Assembly: GCA_021325145.1 (NCBI GenBank)
Contig: JAJPHR010000031.1
Coordinates: 112,262-176,261, forward strand
Length of the DNA: 64,000 nt
Direction: 5' to 3'
DNA from: Verrucomicrobiota bacterium
Lineage (GTDB): Bacteria; Verrucomicrobiota; Verrucomicrobiia; Limisphaerales; Pedosphaeraceae
The notes under the pieces were generated by a model. That model ran no database searches and was not told the origin of the DNA. It was given only the letters and a program-made list of their open reading frames with translations. The translations under genes and the position numbers were made by a program. This document shows positions 22,632 to 32,442 of the stretch, one piece after another (positions within the stretch are counted from its first letter, which is position 1; every line of letters begins with the position of its first letter).

Positions 22632-25466
22632 ATGGCGGAAATTCCTAAAGCATACGAGCCGCAGTCGGTTGAGGCGAAGTGGTACCAGTTCTGGCTGGAG
22701 AACAAGCTTTTTGTCGCGAATCCCGCGTCGCCGAAGCCCGCGTATTCCATTGTCATTCCGCCGCCGAATGTCACCGGCATCCTGCATTTAGGCCATGTGC
22801 TGAACAACACCATCCAGGACATTCTCGCGCGCAAGGCGCGCATGGAAGGAAAGGAAGTGCTGTGGCTGCCCGGGACTGATCACGCGGGAATCGCCACTCA
22901 GGTAATGGTCGAAAAGAAGATTCGGAAAGAAGAACACAAGACCCGTTACGAATTGGGCCGCGAAGAATTTCTCAAGCGAGTTTGGGAATGGAAGGAAAAG
23001 CATGGCGGCATCATCATCGACCAACTTAAAAAGCTCGGCTCATCCTGCGATTGGACGCGCGAGCGGTTCACGATGGACCCGGAATACTCGCGCTGCGTGC
23101 AGCGGGTCTTCGTGGAGCTTTACAAAAAGGGCCTTATCTATCGTGGCAAGCGGATGGTGAACTGGTGCCCTGCCACCCAAACTGCGCTGTCGGACGAAGA
23201 GGTGATAATGAAGCAGCAGAACGGCGCGCTTTATTACTTCAAGGTCGAAGTGGCCGAGCAACCGGGCACGTTCCTATCAATCGCCACCACGCGGCCTGAG
23301 ACGATTCCGGCGGACACCGCGGTTGCGGTCAATCCCAAGGACCCGCGCTACGCTCATCTCATCGGCAAACATGTGCTGCGTCCGTTACCGGCGGAATTGC
23401 CGCGCGAGCAGAAGATTATTCCGATCATCGGTGACGAGCACGTGGATTTTGAATTCGGCACCGGGGTCTTGAAGGTGACGCCCGCGCACGACAAGGCGGA
23501 CTTTGAAATTGGTTTGCGCCATAAGCTTCCAGTCGTGGATGTGCTGAACCCGGACGGCACGATGAACGAGCTGGCCGGTAATGATTTGAAGGGACTTGAC
23601 CGCTTTAAAGCCCGCAAACTCGCTGCCGAGAAGCTCGCGGAGCTTGGCGCCCTCGATAAGGAAGAGCCCTACACGAACAATGTCGGTTTCAGCGAACGCG
23701 CCGACGTGCCCATCGAGCCGCGCTTAAGCGAGCAATGGTTTTTGAAATACCCGAGCGTTGAAGCTTCACGCTCCGTGGTCGCCGAAGGCCGGATGAAATT
23801 CTTCCCAGACCGATGGGCGAAGGTTTACGAGCACTGGATGAGCAACATCCAAGACTGGTGCATTAGTCGGCAACTTTGGTGGGGACATCGGATTCCGGTG
23901 TGGAGTAAAACGTTGACTGATGCCGAACTAAAGAGCTTCGAAAGAGCTGCCACAAGCCTCCGCGTTGACGAAAACAATCATCCTCTTGGCTTCACTGTTT
24001 CAATCTCGGGAAAAGCTGGTGAGGAGTCGTTTTTCAGCCCGCAAGGACAGCCTTCAGAAGACAAGGGTTTAGTATTCGTTTCTACTGATTCACCCGAGGA
24101 ATTAAGAGAGTTGGAACGCCGCGGATTCACTCAAGACCCGGACGTCCTCGACACCTGGTTCAGTTCCTGGCTCTGGCCGTTCGCCACGATGGGCTGGCCC
24201 GAACAGACGCCTACATTGAAGAAGTTCTATCCCACGACCGATCTCGTGACCGGCCCGGACATTATTTTCTTCTGGGTCGCCCGCATGATCATGGCGGGCT
24301 ACGAGTTCATGGGCGACATGCCGTTCCGGAACGTTTATTTCACCGGCATCATCCGCGACAAACAGGGGCGCAAGATGTCCAAGCAACTTGGCAACTCCCC
24401 CGATCCATTGGATCTCATAACGAAGTACGGGGCGGATGCGTTGCGATTCGGCGTGATGCGCTCCGCGCCGCTTGGCCAGGACGTGCTCTTTGACGAAAAG
24501 GACGTCGAGCTTGGCCGCAATTTTTGCAACAAGCTTTGGAATGCGTGCCGATTTCGCCAGATGCAGGGCGGCGCGGTCCAGGGTGAAATCGATCCCAACC
24601 GCCTGACCAGCGATGACAAATGGATTCTGCTCAGGCTGGGCGCGGCCATTCGCGAAGTGACCAACGCGCTCGCGGAATATAAATTCAACGAAGCCACTCA
24701 GACGCTCTATCGTTTTTTCTGGAACGAGTATTGCGACTGGTACGTGGAAGCGAGCAAGGCGGTCCTGCACGGAACCGACGAAGCCAAAAAGGCCAACACG
24801 CTCGCCATTCTGGATTTCGTTCTGTCGCACACGTTGCGGCTGTTCCATCCTTTTCTGCCGTTCATCACTGAGGAACTGTGGCACGGCATGGGATACAACG
24901 TGGACATGCCCGAAAGCCAGGGCGGCCAGAGCATCATGTACGCGCCGTGGCCAAAGCCATTTGACACGCAATTTCGTGACTTCTACAGCCTGGATGATTG
25001 CTACCTGGAATTCGCCGAAGCCAAGCAGGAACTGGTCACGCTGGGCCGCAACTTGCGCCGGGAAAGCAACGTCCCCTCCAACAAAAAAGTAAAGTTCATC
25101 CTCAAACCGGCCAGTGACGTTGTGCCGAACGACATTGCCGTGTTGCAAATTCTGCTCAACGCCGACCCGCTGGAAGTGGTTCCAAATTATCAGCCCAAGA
25201 AAGGCACCCCCGCGGCCTATGCCAAAATGGGCGAGTTGTATTTGCCGCTGGAAGGCGTGAGCGACGTGGAAGCGGAGAAAGCGCGACTGCGCAAGAAATT
25301 GGGGAACATTGAAGATGAAATCGCGAAGGTGCAGCAGAAGCTCTCCAATCCGGCATTTGCCCAAAAGGTGCCGCCGGCGGTGCTTCGCGAACATCAGCAA
25401 CGATTGGTGGATTGGCAGGCCGAGAAACAACGGGTAGAGTCGGCCCTGAGCGCGTTGGAAGGGTGA
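22632..25466 (+). CDS. valS: valine--tRNA ligase
   Basis: 944 residues, normal length. It is a class I synthetase: PPPNVTGILHLGHVLNNTIQ contains the HIGH-type motif (HLGH) and GRKMSKQLGNSPDPLDLITK the KMSKS-type loop, here KMSKQ as in Bacteroidetes-type ValS. The editing domain has ATTRPETIPADTAVAVNPKD and the core DTWFSSWLWPFATMGWPE. The C-terminal coiled coil (EAEKARLRKKLGNIEDEIAK, VQQKLSNPAFAQKVP) is the tRNA-binding arm specific to ValS. A 40-residue insert (about residues 425-465) lies between VWSK and the DPDVLDTWFSS segment. The next gene begins six bases later. Confidence 0.96.
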   Translation: MAEIPKAYEPQSVEAKWYQFWLENKLFVANPASPKPAYSIVIPPPNVTGILHLGHVLNNTIQDILARKARMEGKEVLWLPGTDHAGIATQVMVEKKIRKEEHKTRYELGREEFLKRVWEWKEKHGGIIIDQLKKLGSSCDWTRERFTMDPEYSRCVQRVFVELYKKGLIYRGKRMVNWCPATQTALSDEEVIMKQQNGALYYFKVEVAEQPGTFLSIATTRPETIPADTAVAVNPKDPRYAHLIGKHVLRPLPAELPREQKIIPIIGDEHVDFEFGTGVLKVTPAHDKADFEIGLRHKLPVVDVLNPDGTMNELAGNDLKGLDRFKARKLAAEKLAELGALDKEEPYTNNVGFSERADVPIEPRLSEQWFLKYPSVEASRSVVAEGRMKFFPDRWAKVYEHWMSNIQDWCISRQLWWGHRIPVWSKTLTDAELKSFERAATSLRVDENNHPLGFTVSISGKAGEESFFSPQGQPSEDKGLVFVSTDSPEELRELERRGFTQDPDVLDTWFSSWLWPFATMGWPEQTPTLKKFYPTTDLVTGPDIIFFWVARMIMAGYEFMGDMPFRNVYFTGIIRDKQGRKMSKQLGNSPDPLDLITKYGADALRFGVMRSAPLGQDVLFDEKDVELGRNFCNKLWNACRFRQMQGGAVQGEIDPNRLTSDDKWILLRLGAAIREVTNALAEYKFNEATQTLYRFFWNEYCDWYVEASKAVLHGTDEAKKANTLAILDFVLSHTLRLFHPFLPFITEELWHGMGYNVDMPESQGGQSIMYAPWPKPFDTQFRDFYSLDDCYLEFAEAKQELVTLGRNLRRESNVPSNKKVKFILKPASDVVPNDIAVLQILLNADPLEVVPNYQPKKGTPAAYAKMGELYLPLEGVSDVEAEKARLRKKLGNIEDEIAKVQQKLSNPAFAQKVPPAVLREHQQRLVDWQAEKQRVESALSALEG

Positions 25467-25472
25467 GAACGC

Positions 25473-26930
25473 ATGAAGAAAACCTTATTGCGGGTGGCGA
25501 TTTGCGCCTGTCTGGGGGCCAATTGCATGGCACAAACAAACATTGCCGTTGAAGCGGACCAGCTTGAAAAGCAGGGCCGATTCAAAGAAGCCGCCGCGGT
25601 CATCACGAAGGCAATCGAGTCGCAAAATCTCCCGTCAACCGAAGCCAAAGCCCTGGCATTTGAGCGAGAACGCCTGGAGCGCATCAAACAGGATTATTCG
25701 TTCACCCGCGAAACGCTGTACACGGCGCTTAAGGAATCGGTCAAGGATCTTACCCCCGCGGAATACGAGAAATGGATCAAAGCCGGCTGGTTCGATGACC
25801 GTGAGATAGACGGCACGTTGTATTTCTTCGGCTCGGGCGTCAGCAACTTATACTTCAGGCATCCAGAATTGAATGCCCGGCGCCTGAAGGCGAAGAATCC
25901 CGTGGAGAAGGAGCGTTTGACCCTGGAGAGCGTTCGAACAATCAAACAAGCCGCCCGCGCCGAGCACACGCCCTACGTGCTGCCCCGCAAGTTTCACGTG
26001 AACATGTCGGTCACGGCGGATGCGGACGCCGCGCCCGATGGTGAGATCATCCGCGCCTGGATTCCCATCCCGCGCCGCTACCCTTTCCAATACGATTTCA
26101 AACTGCTCTCAAGTTCCTACCCGGCGAAGAGCATTGCGGCAGAGGACAGCCCAATTCGTTCCATTTATTTCGAACAGCCCGCTCAAGCGAAGAAGCCGAC
26201 GGCATTCAAAATCGAATACGAGTTCACTACGCGCGGCGTGCATTTTGAACTCGACCCGAAGGAAGTCCGGGCACTCGGCCCGGGGGATTCGGATGCGAAG
26301 CGCTATACCGCCGAGGCGCCGCATGTTGTTTTCACCCCGGAGGTCAAGGAACTCTCGGCGAAAATCATCGGCAACGAAACGAATCCGATGTTGAAGGCTA
26401 AAAAGATCTACGACTGGCTTTCAGATCACCTGCTGTACAGCTACGCGCTTGAATACTCGACCATCCCGAACATCAGCGATTACTGCCGTTCGAACGGCTA
26501 CGGCGATTGCGGCCAGCAAGGCTTGTTGTTCATCACGCTTTGCCGCTACAACGGCATCCCCGCGCGCTGGCAGTCCGGCTGGAACATGTTTCCGGGCGAT
26601 ACCACCAATCACGATTGGACCGAGATCTACCTCGCGCCGTACGGCTGGATGCCGGTGGATCCTTACATGGGCAATTACGCGATGCGCTACATCACCACGC
26701 TGACACAGCCGGAGAAGGTCGAGATTCGCGACTTTTATTTCGGGGGCCTCGACCATTACCGCATGGCCGCCAACAGTGACCACAGCCAGGCGCTCACCCC
26801 GGCGAAGCAGTCTTTTCGTTCCGACGATGTTGATTTCCAGCGCGGCGAACTGGAGCATTCCGGCACGAACATTTATTTCGACAAGTTTTCGTATCATTTT
26901 GAACGGCGGGAAATCACCACGCCGCAATAG
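25473..26930 (+). CDS. exported transglutaminase-like cysteine protease-fold protein
   Basis: 485 residues. Signal peptide KKTLLRVAICACLGANCMA. The N-terminal 160 residues are helical and have a TPR-like opening (EADQLEKQGRFKEAAAVITK). The C-terminal transglutaminase-like domain carries the full triad: YGDCGQQGLLFITLCRYNGI (Cys346), DTTNHDWTEIYLAPYGW (His380), MPVDPYMGN (Asp396). Such proteins act as peptidases or amidases on cell-wall or surface substrates; the substrate here is unknown. It starts six bases after valS and ends 12 bases before the phosphatase gene, which suggests one transcript, although the functions are not obviously related. Confidence 0.85.
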   Translation: MKKTLLRVAICACLGANCMAQTNIAVEADQLEKQGRFKEAAAVITKAIESQNLPSTEAKALAFERERLERIKQDYSFTRETLYTALKESVKDLTPAEYEKWIKAGWFDDREIDGTLYFFGSGVSNLYFRHPELNARRLKAKNPVEKERLTLESVRTIKQAARAEHTPYVLPRKFHVNMSVTADADAAPDGEIIRAWIPIPRRYPFQYDFKLLSSSYPAKSIAAEDSPIRSIYFEQPAQAKKPTAFKIEYEFTTRGVHFELDPKEVRALGPGDSDAKRYTAEAPHVVFTPEVKELSAKIIGNETNPMLKAKKIYDWLSDHLLYSYALEYSTIPNISDYCRSNGYGDCGQQGLLFITLCRYNGIPARWQSGWNMFPGDTTNHDWTEIYLAPYGWMPVDPYMGNYAMRYITTLTQPEKVEIRDFYFGGLDHYRMAANSDHSQALTPAKQSFRSDDVDFQRGELEHSGTNIYFDKFSYHFERREITTPQ

Positions 26931-26942
26931 TCCGTCGTTGAA

Positions 26943-27776
26943 ATGACACCTTCAGAACAAAAGAAGGCCCTGGCCTGTGCCATTCGCGCCGCCCGCGCCG
27001 CCGGCAGTGTCATGCGTCAGAATCTCTTCGCCGCCAAAAAAATCAACGCTAGTTCCGCCCACGACATCAAATTGGAACTGGATGTGCGCTGTCAAAAGCT
27101 GATCGAGCGAATCTTGCATGCCACATTCCCGCGCGTTGCGCTGCTCGGTGAAGAAGGAATTGCCGGTGATTCTGAAGCATCAGAGCGTTGGGTGGTCGAT
27201 CCAATCGATGGCACCGTGAATTTCAGCTACGGCATTCCGCACGCCTGCGTTTCGATTGCGTTGCAAGTCAGGGCTCAAGTCCAAAGTCACGGCGAAGCCG
27301 GCACACCGCACACGACTGTGGTTGGAGTGGTGTACGACCCGTTCTGTGACGAGCTCTGGACCGCGATTCGCGGAGAACCAGCCCGGTTGAACGGAAAAAT
27401 AATCCGTGTAAGCGAAAGGAATTCTCTGGGCGAAGCCATTGTTTCCATCGGGTTTGCCAAGACTGCGGCGACGCTGAATCGCACCTTGCCCTATTTCAAC
27501 AAGCTGGTCCAGCGCGTCCGGAAGATTCGCATCATGGGCGCCGCCGCGCTGGCGCTGACCTACGTGGCCACTGGCCGCTTCGATGCCTACATCGAAAGCG
27601 GCATTCGCTTGTGGGATATCGCGGCGGGAGGCCTTATTATCGAATGCGCCGGTGGTGAATTCTGGCACGAACCAGTGCCTGGCACGCACAAGTATCGCCT
27701 GCTCGCCACTAATGGGCGGCTGCGCAAGAAATTGGAAAAGCTCGGTTATGCCGCGCTGTCTTCGAAGCAGCGTTGA
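26943..27776 (+). CDS. inositol monophosphatase family protein
   Basis: 277 residues. Metal-binding motifs of the Li+-sensitive phosphatase family: LLGEEGIAGD (Glu), WVVDPIDGTVNFSYGIPHAC (DPIDGT), and SGIRLWDIAAGGLIIECAGG (WD.AAG). The substrate could be inositol-1-phosphate, or the protein could have another SuhB/CysQ-like role; PAP phosphatases share the same signature, so no gene symbol is given. The metal-site residues are all present. It lies 12 bp after the transglutaminase-like gene and 115 bp before the Tat oxidoreductase. Confidence 0.88.
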   Translation: MTPSEQKKALACAIRAARAAGSVMRQNLFAAKKINASSAHDIKLELDVRCQKLIERILHATFPRVALLGEEGIAGDSEASERWVVDPIDGTVNFSYGIPHACVSIALQVRAQVQSHGEAGTPHTTVVGVVYDPFCDELWTAIRGEPARLNGKIIRVSERNSLGEAIVSIGFAKTAATLNRTLPYFNKLVQRVRKIRIMGAAALALTYVATGRFDAYIESGIRLWDIAAGGLIIECAGGEFWHEPVPGTHKYRLLATNGRLRKKLEKLGYAALSSKQR

Positions 27777-27891
27777 AGCTGCCCAGGGTGTTTGAGCCGG
27801 GCGTGGCCCGGGCTTTTCACGCCTGCAGCCTCTGCCCTCTTAAGACTCGACGCTCGCTCGCTGCTTCCGTATGATCGGCTCCGATTACACC

Positions 27892-29241
27892 ATGAATTCC
27901 GACCGCTTCACTCCCTCCCGACGTTCCTTTCTCAAAACCTGTTCTTTGGCCGCCGCGACTGCAGGTTTGCCGATGTGGTTCGTTGAGCGCGTGCTGGCTG
28001 AAGATTCCGCAGCGCCAAAGCGACCAGGCCCAAATGATCGCCCCGGCATCGCTTTGGTTGGTTGTGGCGGCCAGGGGCGCGCTGACGCCCGCAACGGCAG
28101 CCGTTTCGGTGAGATTATAGCCGTTTGCGATGTCGATGATGGGCGCGCTGCCGAAGCGGCCAAGCAATTCACCGCCAATGGCAAAACGCCCGCCTGCTAC
28201 AATGATTTCCGCAAACTCATGGAGCGCGACGACATCCACGTCATCATCAATGGCACTCCCGACCACTGGCACACGCTCGTCAATCTGGCCGCCGCGCGCG
28301 CCCGCAAGGATGTGTATGGCGAAAAGCCACTGACCTTGACGATTGACGAGGGCAAACACCTCGTTGAAGCGGTTCGCAAACACAAAACCGTCTTTCAAAC
28401 GGGCAGCCAGCAACGCAGCGACCGGCGATTCCGTCTCGCGTGCGAGCTCGTGCGTAACGGCCGGATCGGGACCTTGAAGCGCATCACCGTCTGGCTGCCC
28501 GCAGGGCCGCACGAAGGGCCATTCCAATCGACGCCCGTGCCCGCCGGGTTAAACTGGGATTACTGGCTCGGCCAGGCGCCCAAGGTGGACTATGTCCCGC
28601 AACGTTGCCACAGCACCTTTCGCTATTGGTACGATTATTCCGGCGGCACCATGACCGACTGGGGGGCGCATCACAATGACATCGCGCTCTGGGCGGTCGG
28701 TCTTCCCGGCCCGGTAGCCGTGGAAGGCAGCCCGCTCGACCAACCGATTCCCGGAGGTTACACCGCCTTCAGCGCGTATGAAGTCAACCTCACCTATGCC
28801 AATGGGATCATACACACGATACGCACGACAACCGACGACAGCCTCAGCGGGGCGATCGTTCGCGCGGAAGGACAGCGCAATGGCCTCAAATTCGAAGGAA
28901 CTGACGGCTGGATCTGGGTGAACCGTGGTGAAATCGCCGCGAGCGACGACGAACTGGTGACCAAGCCTTTACCGGATGGCGCCGAACATCTCTATTTGAG
29001 TTCCGACCACATGGGAAACTTCTTCGAATGCGTTCGCTCCCGCAAAGCGCCCATCTGCGAAGCCGCCGTCGGTCATCGCGCCGCTTCTCTTTGCCATCTG
29101 GGCAACATCGCCTTGCGCCTGGGCCGGAAGCTGACGTGGGATCCAACCAGCGAGCATTTCAAGGGCGAACATAAAAAGGAAGCCAACTCCTTTCTCAGCC
29201 GACCGATGCGCAATCCTTACGATTACACCTTTGGAGCGTAG
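27892..29241 (+). CDS. Tat-exported Gfo/Idh/MocA family oxidoreductase
   Basis: 449 residues from ATG 27892. A Tat signal (TPSRRSFLKTCSLAAATAGL, with RRSFLK) is followed by the NAD(P)-binding Rossmann segment GIALVGCGGQGRADARNGSR and the family motif DVYGEKPLTLTIDEGKHLVE (EKP). The remainder (FRYWYDYSGGTMTDWGAHHN, DIALWAVGLPGP) is the C-terminal alpha/beta domain with the catalytic-site His. This subgroup is exported with bound nucleotide and is very abundant in Planctomycetes and Verrucomicrobia, where it is thought to act on sugars. The exact substrate is unknown. A second member is at 40168-41544. Confidence 0.92.
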   Translation: MNSDRFTPSRRSFLKTCSLAAATAGLPMWFVERVLAEDSAAPKRPGPNDRPGIALVGCGGQGRADARNGSRFGEIIAVCDVDDGRAAEAAKQFTANGKTPACYNDFRKLMERDDIHVIINGTPDHWHTLVNLAAARARKDVYGEKPLTLTIDEGKHLVEAVRKHKTVFQTGSQQRSDRRFRLACELVRNGRIGTLKRITVWLPAGPHEGPFQSTPVPAGLNWDYWLGQAPKVDYVPQRCHSTFRYWYDYSGGTMTDWGAHHNDIALWAVGLPGPVAVEGSPLDQPIPGGYTAFSAYEVNLTYANGIIHTIRTTTDDSLSGAIVRAEGQRNGLKFEGTDGWIWVNRGEIAASDDELVTKPLPDGAEHLYLSSDHMGNFFECVRSRKAPICEAAVGHRAASLCHLGNIALRLGRKLTWDPTSEHFKGEHKKEANSFLSRPMRNPYDYTFGA

Positions 29242-29557
29242 GATTTCCGGCCGGGCGATGACCTTCGGCAAAATGTAGTTGCTACACTTGAACGAACCGA
29301 ATGGACTGAGATTCGATCAGAACAAACCCGCGCAGCGCGTTCGAATTGAGAATGGCGGATTGAAATCCAATCCGCTGCGGGCCTTGATCGGGCCGATGGT
29401 AGGGCGGGCAGTCCCCTGCCCGCCGCGAACGGGGTAGCGCGCTGCCCTGCTTGGAGTGAGAAGCCCGCAACCGAGCCCGATGAGGTCGAACAATTTTTTT
29501 ACAACTTTCTGACGCGAGGGTGACAACTCAATCCGCGCTTGCGGATAGGTTGCCCTC
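29242..29557. other. intergenic region with a GGGCGGGCAGTCC repeat
   Basis: Carries a dispersed hairpin repeat at 29398-29455: GGTAGGGCGGGCAGTCCCCT, GCCCGCC, then a second stem AGCGCGCT. An AT-rich stretch at about 29490-29505 (CAATTTTTTTACAACTTTCT) may be part of the promoter for the next gene or the end of a transcript. No gene is seen. Confidence 0.55.
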
Positions 29558-30835
29558 ATGAAAGCAACCATACTTGCAGTAGGTTTTCTCGCAGGACTCG
29601 AAGTCCTTTTGGGCTCCCAATTGCCGCTTCAGGCATGTGGCGGAGATGCCGTTTCTCTCTCAACGCTGGCGCAAGAGGCGGTTTCCACGAATGCAGACGT
29701 TGCGGGCCACGCGATAACTGCCTTGCGCCAGCAAGGGCCCGCCGGCCTCGACGCCTTGTGTGAAGCGCATGCCGCGTTGATCCATCAGCACACCACCCCC
29801 ACATTTCCGGCAGGCGCAACCAATGACACCGCGGCTTGGTCGCGTCTCCGCGCCGCGTTGGACCAGGTCAGCGGTCAGCGAGACGATTATGCCTCGCAAC
29901 TGTATTGGTACACTGATCTTGATCAGGCCGAAGCGGCGGCCAAAGCCAGCGGCAAGCCGATTCTTTCACTGCGACTCCTGGGCCGATTGGATGAAGAATA
30001 CAGTTGCGCCAACAGCCGGTTCTTTCGCACCACTCTTTACCCCAACGCGGAGATCGCGGCGTATTTGCGCCAGCACTTCGTGTTGCATTGGCAATCCGTT
30101 CGTCCGGTGCCGCGAATCACGATTGATTTTGGAGATGGCCGCAAGATCGAGGAAACGATTACCGGAAACAGCATCCACTATGTGCTGGCCCCTAATGGCC
30201 AGGTGATCGACGCCCTGCCGGGACTCTATGGGCCAAAGGCCTTTCTAAAAGGCCTGGCTGTGGCGGAGAAGGCTTCTGCGCGATATGCCAGCCTCAACGA
30301 AAGTGACGGCTATGCCTACTTGAAGGCTTACCACCGGGAAAACCTCGATGCACTCCTGGCCACCTGGCAAAATGATCTACAAAAGGATCCTTTGATCACG
30401 GGCGATATTGGATCAAGCAAGTCTCCACGAAATATTCCCGTGGACAACGAAGTTTGGCATCGCATTGCGAGCCTTCACACGGAGGACGCGCAGTTGGATG
30501 CCGGCGCCCGACAACTGATCCAAGCCAAAAATTCCTTCGCTTCAGTCGCTGGGGGCCTTGCGGTTAGCAAGGCAGCCGTCGAGAATCCCATGATGAGGCA
30601 AATCCGCAACTTTCAACGAAGCATTTCAGAGGATACCGTCCGCAACGAATACCGTTTTCACTCGGCTATTCACGAATGGCTGGCCGCCGATCCTGTTTCG
30701 GGCGGCTTGAACCGCCTCAATCAGCGAGTGTATGCAGAATTGTTTCTGACACCCGACTCCGATCCCTGGCTGGGCCTCGCCCCGAGCACCTTTACCGGGC
30801 TTGAAAATGACGGCTTGGTGTGGAACCCTCGATGA
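29558..30835 (+). CDS. secreted protein with thioredoxin-like domain
   Basis: 425 residues. Signal peptide (KATILAVGFLAGLEVLLGSQ, then LPLQACGG, which could be a lipobox-like site). Residues 120-235 look like a thioredoxin-fold region: YWYTDLDQAEAAAKASGKPI, LSLRLLGRLDEEYSCANSRF with a single Cys, YLRQHFVLHWQSV, then YVLAPNGQVIDALPGLYGPK (the typical 'l.p.G.v....G' strand turn). No CxxC active site is present, so redox activity is unlikely. The C-terminal half is helical and unassigned. The next gene starts 58 bp downstream in the same direction. Confidence 0.65.
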   Translation: MKATILAVGFLAGLEVLLGSQLPLQACGGDAVSLSTLAQEAVSTNADVAGHAITALRQQGPAGLDALCEAHAALIHQHTTPTFPAGATNDTAAWSRLRAALDQVSGQRDDYASQLYWYTDLDQAEAAAKASGKPILSLRLLGRLDEEYSCANSRFFRTTLYPNAEIAAYLRQHFVLHWQSVRPVPRITIDFGDGRKIEETITGNSIHYVLAPNGQVIDALPGLYGPKAFLKGLAVAEKASARYASLNESDGYAYLKAYHRENLDALLATWQNDLQKDPLITGDIGSSKSPRNIPVDNEVWHRIASLHTEDAQLDAGARQLIQAKNSFASVAGGLAVSKAAVENPMMRQIRNFQRSISEDTVRNEYRFHSAIHEWLAADPVSGGLNRLNQRVYAELFLTPDSDPWLGLAPSTFTGLENDGLVWNPR

Positions 30836-30893
30836 CACACAACAACAAGAACTGACTCCGCCTCATTTATCCAGGTCACAAATTTCAATCTCC

Positions 30894-32258
30894 ATGAAAA
30901 GGATAATCCTTCTGTCCGTGGTGGTGATGTTTCAAGGCGCTCTGTTAGCCGGAGATTCACCGCGCCCGAATTTGGTTGCTCACGAATGGGGCACTTTCAC
31001 TTCATTTCAGGGCGGTGATGGTGCGTTGCTGAGTTGGAAGCCGCTGGAGACCTCCAAGTTGCCGGGTTTCGTTTACGATTGGACCAAGCCCGGGCTTGGC
31101 CGGCAGCGTTTTATGCTGACGAAGGATGGCATAACCTCTCTCCAGCGAATGGAAACGCCGGTGGTCTATTTTTATTCCGACAAAGAGCAGAAGGTGGACT
31201 TGGAGGTCAAGTTCCCGCAAGGTCAGATTACCGAATGGTATCCCCAGGCGCGGGAGGTCGGGCCCTCGATTATTCCGCCGTCGCCGGCCCTTGCTGAAAC
31301 CGATGCTCTGCTGCGCCGTGTCGGGGCTCCACCGAGTGTTTCCCTCGTGTCTCTGCTCGGCAACAAGCCCGTGGCGCAAAGCCTGATCCACTGGACCGGC
31401 ATCGATGTTCTTCCTCCCACCCGGCGGGCCAAAGCGACGGAGCTGTTGCCGATGGATCGGTCGGGCAGTCATTACTTCGCGGCGCGCGAAACGGATTCGG
31501 CTTGCCTTGGACTGGATTCGCTCTCCCGAACCAACGCCCCCGTGGAGTATGAGAAGTTTCTGTTCTATCGCGGGATCGGAAGCTTCGCCACCCCTTTGAC
31601 GGTGACGATGAAGGCGAACGATTCCCTTACTGTCACCAACACAGGCAAGGAAACTCTCCGCCACCTTTTCGTTTTGAAGGTCAAGAATCAGACCGGCCAC
31701 TTTATCCATCTTGACGAGTTACCCGCAGGGCAAGAGAAAATGGTTCCCATCACCGAAGCCGATCTGCCTCTGCCAAAGCTGGCGGATAAGCTGTGCGGCG
31801 AGATGGCTGAGGCGTTGGTGGCGCGGGGACTCTATCCGCGCGAAGCCAAAGCCATGGTAAACACTTGGAAGGACTCCTGGTTTGCCGAAGAAGGCGTGCG
31901 GGTTCTGTACGTGCTGCCGCGTGAATGGACTGACCGCACATTGCCGATGGAGATCAAGCCGGCGCCCAAGGAACTGGTACGGGTCATGGTTGGACGGGCA
32001 GAAGTGTTGACGCCAGAGACGGAAGGCCAACTTACCCGTTTGATAACACGGGCGGATGACGGCGACACTCAGGCGATGAAGCAGCTCAAAACGCGTCTGG
32101 AAGGGTTGGGCCGTTTCGCCGAGCCGGCGCTATTCCGAGCCATGGATGCGGCCAAGGCTCCTCAGGAAAGCCGGGCGGGTCTGATGGCGTTGCTCACAAC
32201 ACCTCAGCCAAAACGCACCGAGAATGGAATTGCCGCCAAGGAGGTGGGGGCAAGGTGA
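30894..32258 (+). CDS. secreted HEWGTFTSF-type protein of unknown function
   Basis: 454 residues from ATG 30894; an upstream frame would overlap the previous gene. Signal peptide KRIILLSVVVMFQGALLAGD. The mature start LVAHEWGTFTSFQGGDG defines a family common in Planctomycetes and Verrucomicrobia. Other segments: METPVVYFYSDKEQKVDLEV (beta-sandwich-like), YEKFLFYRGIGSFATPLTVT, LRHLFVLKVKNQTGHFIHLD. The last 80 residues (LTRLITRADDGDTQAMKQLK, GLGRFAEPALFRA) are a helical repeat. No catalytic motif is recognised. It probably belongs with the preceding secreted protein and the following two-component pair as a locus, but this is inference from position alone. Confidence 0.7.
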   Translation: MKRIILLSVVVMFQGALLAGDSPRPNLVAHEWGTFTSFQGGDGALLSWKPLETSKLPGFVYDWTKPGLGRQRFMLTKDGITSLQRMETPVVYFYSDKEQKVDLEVKFPQGQITEWYPQAREVGPSIIPPSPALAETDALLRRVGAPPSVSLVSLLGNKPVAQSLIHWTGIDVLPPTRRAKATELLPMDRSGSHYFAARETDSACLGLDSLSRTNAPVEYEKFLFYRGIGSFATPLTVTMKANDSLTVTNTGKETLRHLFVLKVKNQTGHFIHLDELPAGQEKMVPITEADLPLPKLADKLCGEMAEALVARGLYPREAKAMVNTWKDSWFAEEGVRVLYVLPREWTDRTLPMEIKPAPKELVRVMVGRAEVLTPETEGQLTRLITRADDGDTQAMKQLKTRLEGLGRFAEPALFRAMDAAKAPQESRAGLMALLTTPQPKRTENGIAAKEVGAR

Positions 32259-32295
32259 GGCGCATCCCAGCGCCAATCCAAAAACCCGTAACCCG

Positions 32296-32364
32296 TAACC
32301 GCCGACGTGAGGAGGCCCTGAGCTTTCGGCTAAACGGATCAGAGCCTCCTCACGTCGGCGGCTA
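32296..32364. repeat. GCCGACGTGAGGAGGC hairpin
   Basis: TAACCGCCGACGTGAGGAGG at the left arm (32296-32321) pairs with the right arm at 32339-32364 at 24 of 26 positions, with a 17-base loop. It lies between the secreted protein and the histidine kinase gene. There is no T-run after it. Confidence 0.8.
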
Positions 32365-32442
32365 CGATATTTTGATGCAACCACACGAGCGCTCCAAGGC
32401 TGGACGAAAGCGTGCAAAGGACCGATTATCGTGCCTGGAGCC

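Noticed and set aside
24361..24420. KMSKQ instead of KMSKS in ValS
   Set aside because: Recalled as a normal variant of Bacteroidetes-type ValS with the following NSPDPL; not a defect.
24102..25430. 442-residue minus-strand ORF inside valS
   Set aside because: Antisense of a clear valyl-tRNA synthetase; no motif.
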